The notes beneath the pieces were generated by a model. The model searched no databases, had not been told where the DNA came from, and worked only from the letters and a program-made list of their open reading frames with translations. From an uncultured Alphaproteobacteria bacterium (GTDB lineage Bacteria; Pseudomonadota; Alphaproteobacteria; Caulobacterales; Caulobacteraceae), in contig CAIZKE010000119.1 in the NCBI GenBank assembly GCA_903933475.1, forward strand, positions 1-6,803: a DNA stretch of 6,803 nt. Reading direction: 5' to 3'. Position numbers and translations under genes: made by a program. Positions 5,086-6,803 of this stretch are shown here, in pieces; the stretch's first letter is position 1; each line of letters starts with the position of its first letter.

Positions 5086-5916
5086 TCAGCCGAGGCTATC
5101 ACGGTCTTCCGCAAGGGAAAGCCTGTCCTCCAGGCGCGTCCTCAGTTCGCGGCTCCCCGGCAGGTCCCGGCCGTCCCAGGACAGGGCCGGGCGGAGGCCG
5201 CGCAGGGCGTTGGTCAGGACCAGGGCGTCGGCCGTCTTCGCCTCGGCCCGGGTCAGGCGGCGCTCCACAATCTCCGGAAGGGCGGCCAGCAGTCGGGTCC
5301 GTGTGGTCCCGGCCAGGATGCCCTCGGAGAGGGGCGGCGTGACAATCTCCCCGTCGATCAGGAAGACGAGGTTGGCGGCGGCCGCGCTGGCCGGCCGTCC
5401 GCGCGTATTGAACATCACCGCTTCGTCTGCGCCGGCCTGGTGGGCCTCCCTCAGGGCCATGACGCTGTCGATGTAGGACAGGGTCTTGTGACGGGAGGCG
5501 GGTGAGGCGGGGTTGCGCCGCACCGAGACGGTTGCGAGGCGGACGGGGGTTCCGGCCTCCGGCGCCGGGCTGGCGGTGACCAGGAGGCGGGCGGCGGCGG
5601 AAGGCTCGCGGACAAGACCCCGGGCTGAGCGCCCGGCGGTCAGGGTCAGGCGCAGGGCAGCCCGTCCGCGGTCCAGCCCGTTCCGGGTGAGGGTCTCCCG
5701 GGCGACGGCCTCCAGCCGGCTGGCCTCGGGGGGTGGCGGCAGGCCCAGGGCTGCCGCGGACCCGGCCAGGCGCCGGAAGTGGAGCGCTGCATGCGCCAGC
5801 CCGCCATCCACCGCCAGCAGGGTCTCGAACAGGCCGTCGCCCAGGGTCAGCCCCCGATCGTCTGCCGGGAGGACGTCGCCGTCTTCGATCCAGTCCCCGT
5901 CGCGCCAGGCGATCAT
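5086..5916 (-). CDS. pabC: 4-amino-4-deoxychorismate lyase (class IV PLP aminotransferase fold)
   Basis: A 276-residue cytoplasmic PLP enzyme expected to split 4-amino-4-deoxychorismate into p-aminobenzoate and pyruvate, the last step of the PABA branch of folate synthesis. Class IV signatures are present in order: DRGLTLGDGLFET (20-32), HFRRL (46-50), the Schiff-base lysine in SRHKTLSYIDSVMA (Lys144), DEAVMFNTRGR (164-174), AANLVFLIDGEIVTPP (180-195), GILAGTTR (199-206, phosphate binding) and LTNALRGLRPA (234-244). Class IV also includes branched-chain and D-amino-acid aminotransferases; the AAN-type segment, the N-A-L-R-G segment and the position directly after pabB favour the lyase. The glutamate that usually precedes the AAN/SNLF segment and contacts the cofactor ring nitrogen appears to be serine (Ser177). 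The ATG overlaps the pabB stop as ATGA, which indicates translational coupling; GAAGGG just upstream is a weak, very close ribosome binding site. Confidence 0.88.
   Translation of the reverse strand: MIAWRDGDWIEDGDVLPADDRGLTLGDGLFETLLAVDGGLAHAALHFRRLAGSAAALGLPPPPEASRLEAVARETLTRNGLDRGRAALRLTLTAGRSARGLVREPSAAARLLVTASPAPEAGTPVRLATVSVRRNPASPASRHKTLSYIDSVMALREAHQAGADEAVMFNTRGRPASAAAANLVFLIDGEIVTPPLSEGILAGTTRTRLLAALPEIVERRLTRAEAKTADALVLTNALRGLRPALSWDGRDLPGSRELRTRLEDRLSLAEDRDSLG
5913..5916 (-). other. ATGA stop-start overlap between pabB and pabC
   Basis: The pabB stop TGA (5915-5913) and the pabC ATG (5916-5914) share bases. Such 4-bp overlaps normally couple translation of the second gene to the first and help keep subunit or pathway partners in proportion. 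Confidence 0.85.
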
Positions 5917-6803
5917 GGCCCTTCGCCTCCGATGGCGGCGATGAGCTTCAGGGCCTTGGCCTCGGTCTCCCGGGTCTCCGCCTCCGGGTCGGAGTCCGAA
6001 GTGATCCCGCAGCCAACCCGGAAGCCGACGGACCAGCCGTCCGGCGTCTCCCGGCAGGTGGCGGTCCGGATGAGGACGCTGGAGTCCAGCTCCCCGTCGG
6101 CCCCGGCCCAGAACAGGGATCCATAGTCGGCGCCCCGGGGCGAGCCCTCGATTTCTCGGATGGCCTCCATGGCCCGCCGCTTCGGGGCCCCGGTGATGGA
6201 GCCGGCCGGGAAGCAGGCCTCCAGCAGGTCGACGGCGGTCCTGTTGGGCTCCAGCATCCCCTCCACGTGCGAGACCAGGTGGTGGACGTTCGCAAGCGTC
6301 GTCAGCTCGAAGAGCCGGGGCGTGCGCACAGATCCTGGCCGGCAGGCCCGGGACAGGTCATTGCGCATCAGGTCGACGATCATCAGGTTCTCCGCCCGGT
6401 CCTTCTCGCTGGCCAGCAGGTCCCGGGCATTGAGGGCGTCGACCTCAGGGGAGGCTCCCCTCGGCGCTGTGCCCTTGATCGGACTGCTGAGGGCGATGCG
6501 CCCCTCTGGCGTATTGCGCACCCGGACCAGCCGCTCGGGAGAGTTGGAGACAATCGCGCAGCCGGGCAGGCGCAAGTAAGCCGCGAAGGCCGCCGGGCTC
6601 GCCTTGGCCAGCCGCCGGAAGAGATCGAAGGGATGGTCCAGGGCCCCGAGGCGACCCTCGAACTGGCGGGAGATGTTGGCCTGATAGAACTCCCCCTCGG
6701 CGATCCGCGCCCGTACCGCCTCGACCTTGGCCCCGAAGTTCGCCCGGGGCTCCACGTCTGCCACCTGGCCGGTCGCGCCTCCGGGCGGTGGCGAGGGCGC
6801 TGC
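5913..6803 (-). CDS. pabB: Aminodeoxychorismate synthase component I, C-terminal part (5' end beyond right edge)
   Basis: The last 296 residues of a chorismate-binding enzyme. The frame stays open to the window edge, upstream of a GTG at 6764 that could be mistaken for a start, so the gene begins outside. With PabA-supplied ammonia, PabB turns chorismate into 4-amino-4-deoxychorismate, which PabC next door then uses. Motifs (numbered from that GTG): GEFYQANISRQFEG (24-37), SNSPERLV (73-80), SSPIKGTAPRG (93-103), EKDRAENLMIVDLMRNDLSR (120-139), HHLVSHVEG (161-169), FPAGSITGAPKRRAME (185-200), SSVLIRTA (228-235) and VGCGITSDSDPEAE (250-263). Lys97 in PIKGT is the position that is lysine in PabB and alanine in anthranilate synthase TrpE, so it argues for PabB, as does the pabC neighbour. 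The usual GGGI near the end reads GCGI here. The N-terminal domain and promoter are not visible. About 150 or more residues are expected to be missing compared with the usual length near 450-470. Confidence 0.92.
   Translation of the reverse strand, partial: AAPSPPPGGATGQVADVEPRANFGAKVEAVRARIAEGEFYQANISRQFEGRLGALDHPFDLFRRLAKASPAAFAAYLRLPGCAIVSNSPERLVRVRNTPEGRIALSSPIKGTAPRGASPEVDALNARDLLASEKDRAENLMIVDLMRNDLSRACRPGSVRTPRLFELTTLANVHHLVSHVEGMLEPNRTAVDLLEACFPAGSITGAPKRRAMEAIREIEGSPRGADYGSLFWAGADGELDSSVLIRTATCRETPDGWSVGFRVGCGITSDSDPEAETRETEAKALKLIAAIGGEGP

Noticed and set aside
5513..5944. 143-codon Arg-rich plus-strand frame over pabC
   Set aside because: It is an antisense by-product of pabC; its composition is an Arg/Ala/Ser mix with no motif.
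6762..6764. GTG as the start codon of pabB
   Set aside because: The frame is open upstream to the edge, and a PabB of 283 residues would lack its N-terminal domain. The upstream residues look like the linker between the two halves.

Overview
The window is a high-GC stretch (coding parts look close to 70% GC) with strong G/C bias at third codon positions. Its gene families are ordinary for an alphaproteobacterium, and the Caulobacterales (Caulobacter, Brevundimonas, Phenylobacterium type) are a reasonable guess. The taxonomic call is inference from composition, gene style and one promoter-like element. No marker gene is present.

Left part (1-2503, all minus strand): a two-partner secretion (type Vb) locus. 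The outer-membrane transporter TpsB (ShlB/FhaC/HecB family, 2503 to 779) comes first. After a 359-bp gap comes the start of its presumed cargo, a filamentous-haemagglutinin-like TpsA exoprotein (start codon at 419), whose signal peptide and TPS recognition domain are visible before it runs off the left edge. The gap is much more AT-rich than the genes. It holds a terminator-like hairpin, a second hairpin overlapping it, a spaced direct repeat, a possible tpsA promoter and a ribosome binding site, so transporter and cargo may be expressed separately.

Middle (2504-4766): a 256-bp divergent intergenic region with a dyad on the tpsB side and a promoter-like element almost touching the next start codon on the plus side. 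It is followed by a 668-residue DEAD-box RNA helicase with a DeaD/CsdA-like layout: helicase core, helical linker, DbpA-type RNA-binding domain and a long basic tail with tandem pentapeptides.

Right part (4772-6803, minus strand): a tight gene run, convergent with the helicase. The order of transcription is pabB (aminodeoxychorismate synthase component I, 5' end beyond the right edge), pabC (4-amino-4-deoxychorismate lyase, 4-bp overlap with pabB) and a small 2TM-domain membrane protein 20 bp downstream. PabB and PabC together convert chorismate to p-aminobenzoate for folate; the glutamine amidotransferase subunit PabA is not in the window.

I see no CRISPR array, tRNA, rRNA, insertion sequence or phage gene, and no clearly new multi-gene system. 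The parts most worth a second look are the tpsB-tpsA gap, the probably leaderless helicase start, the helicase tail repeats, and a changed cofactor-site residue in PabC.
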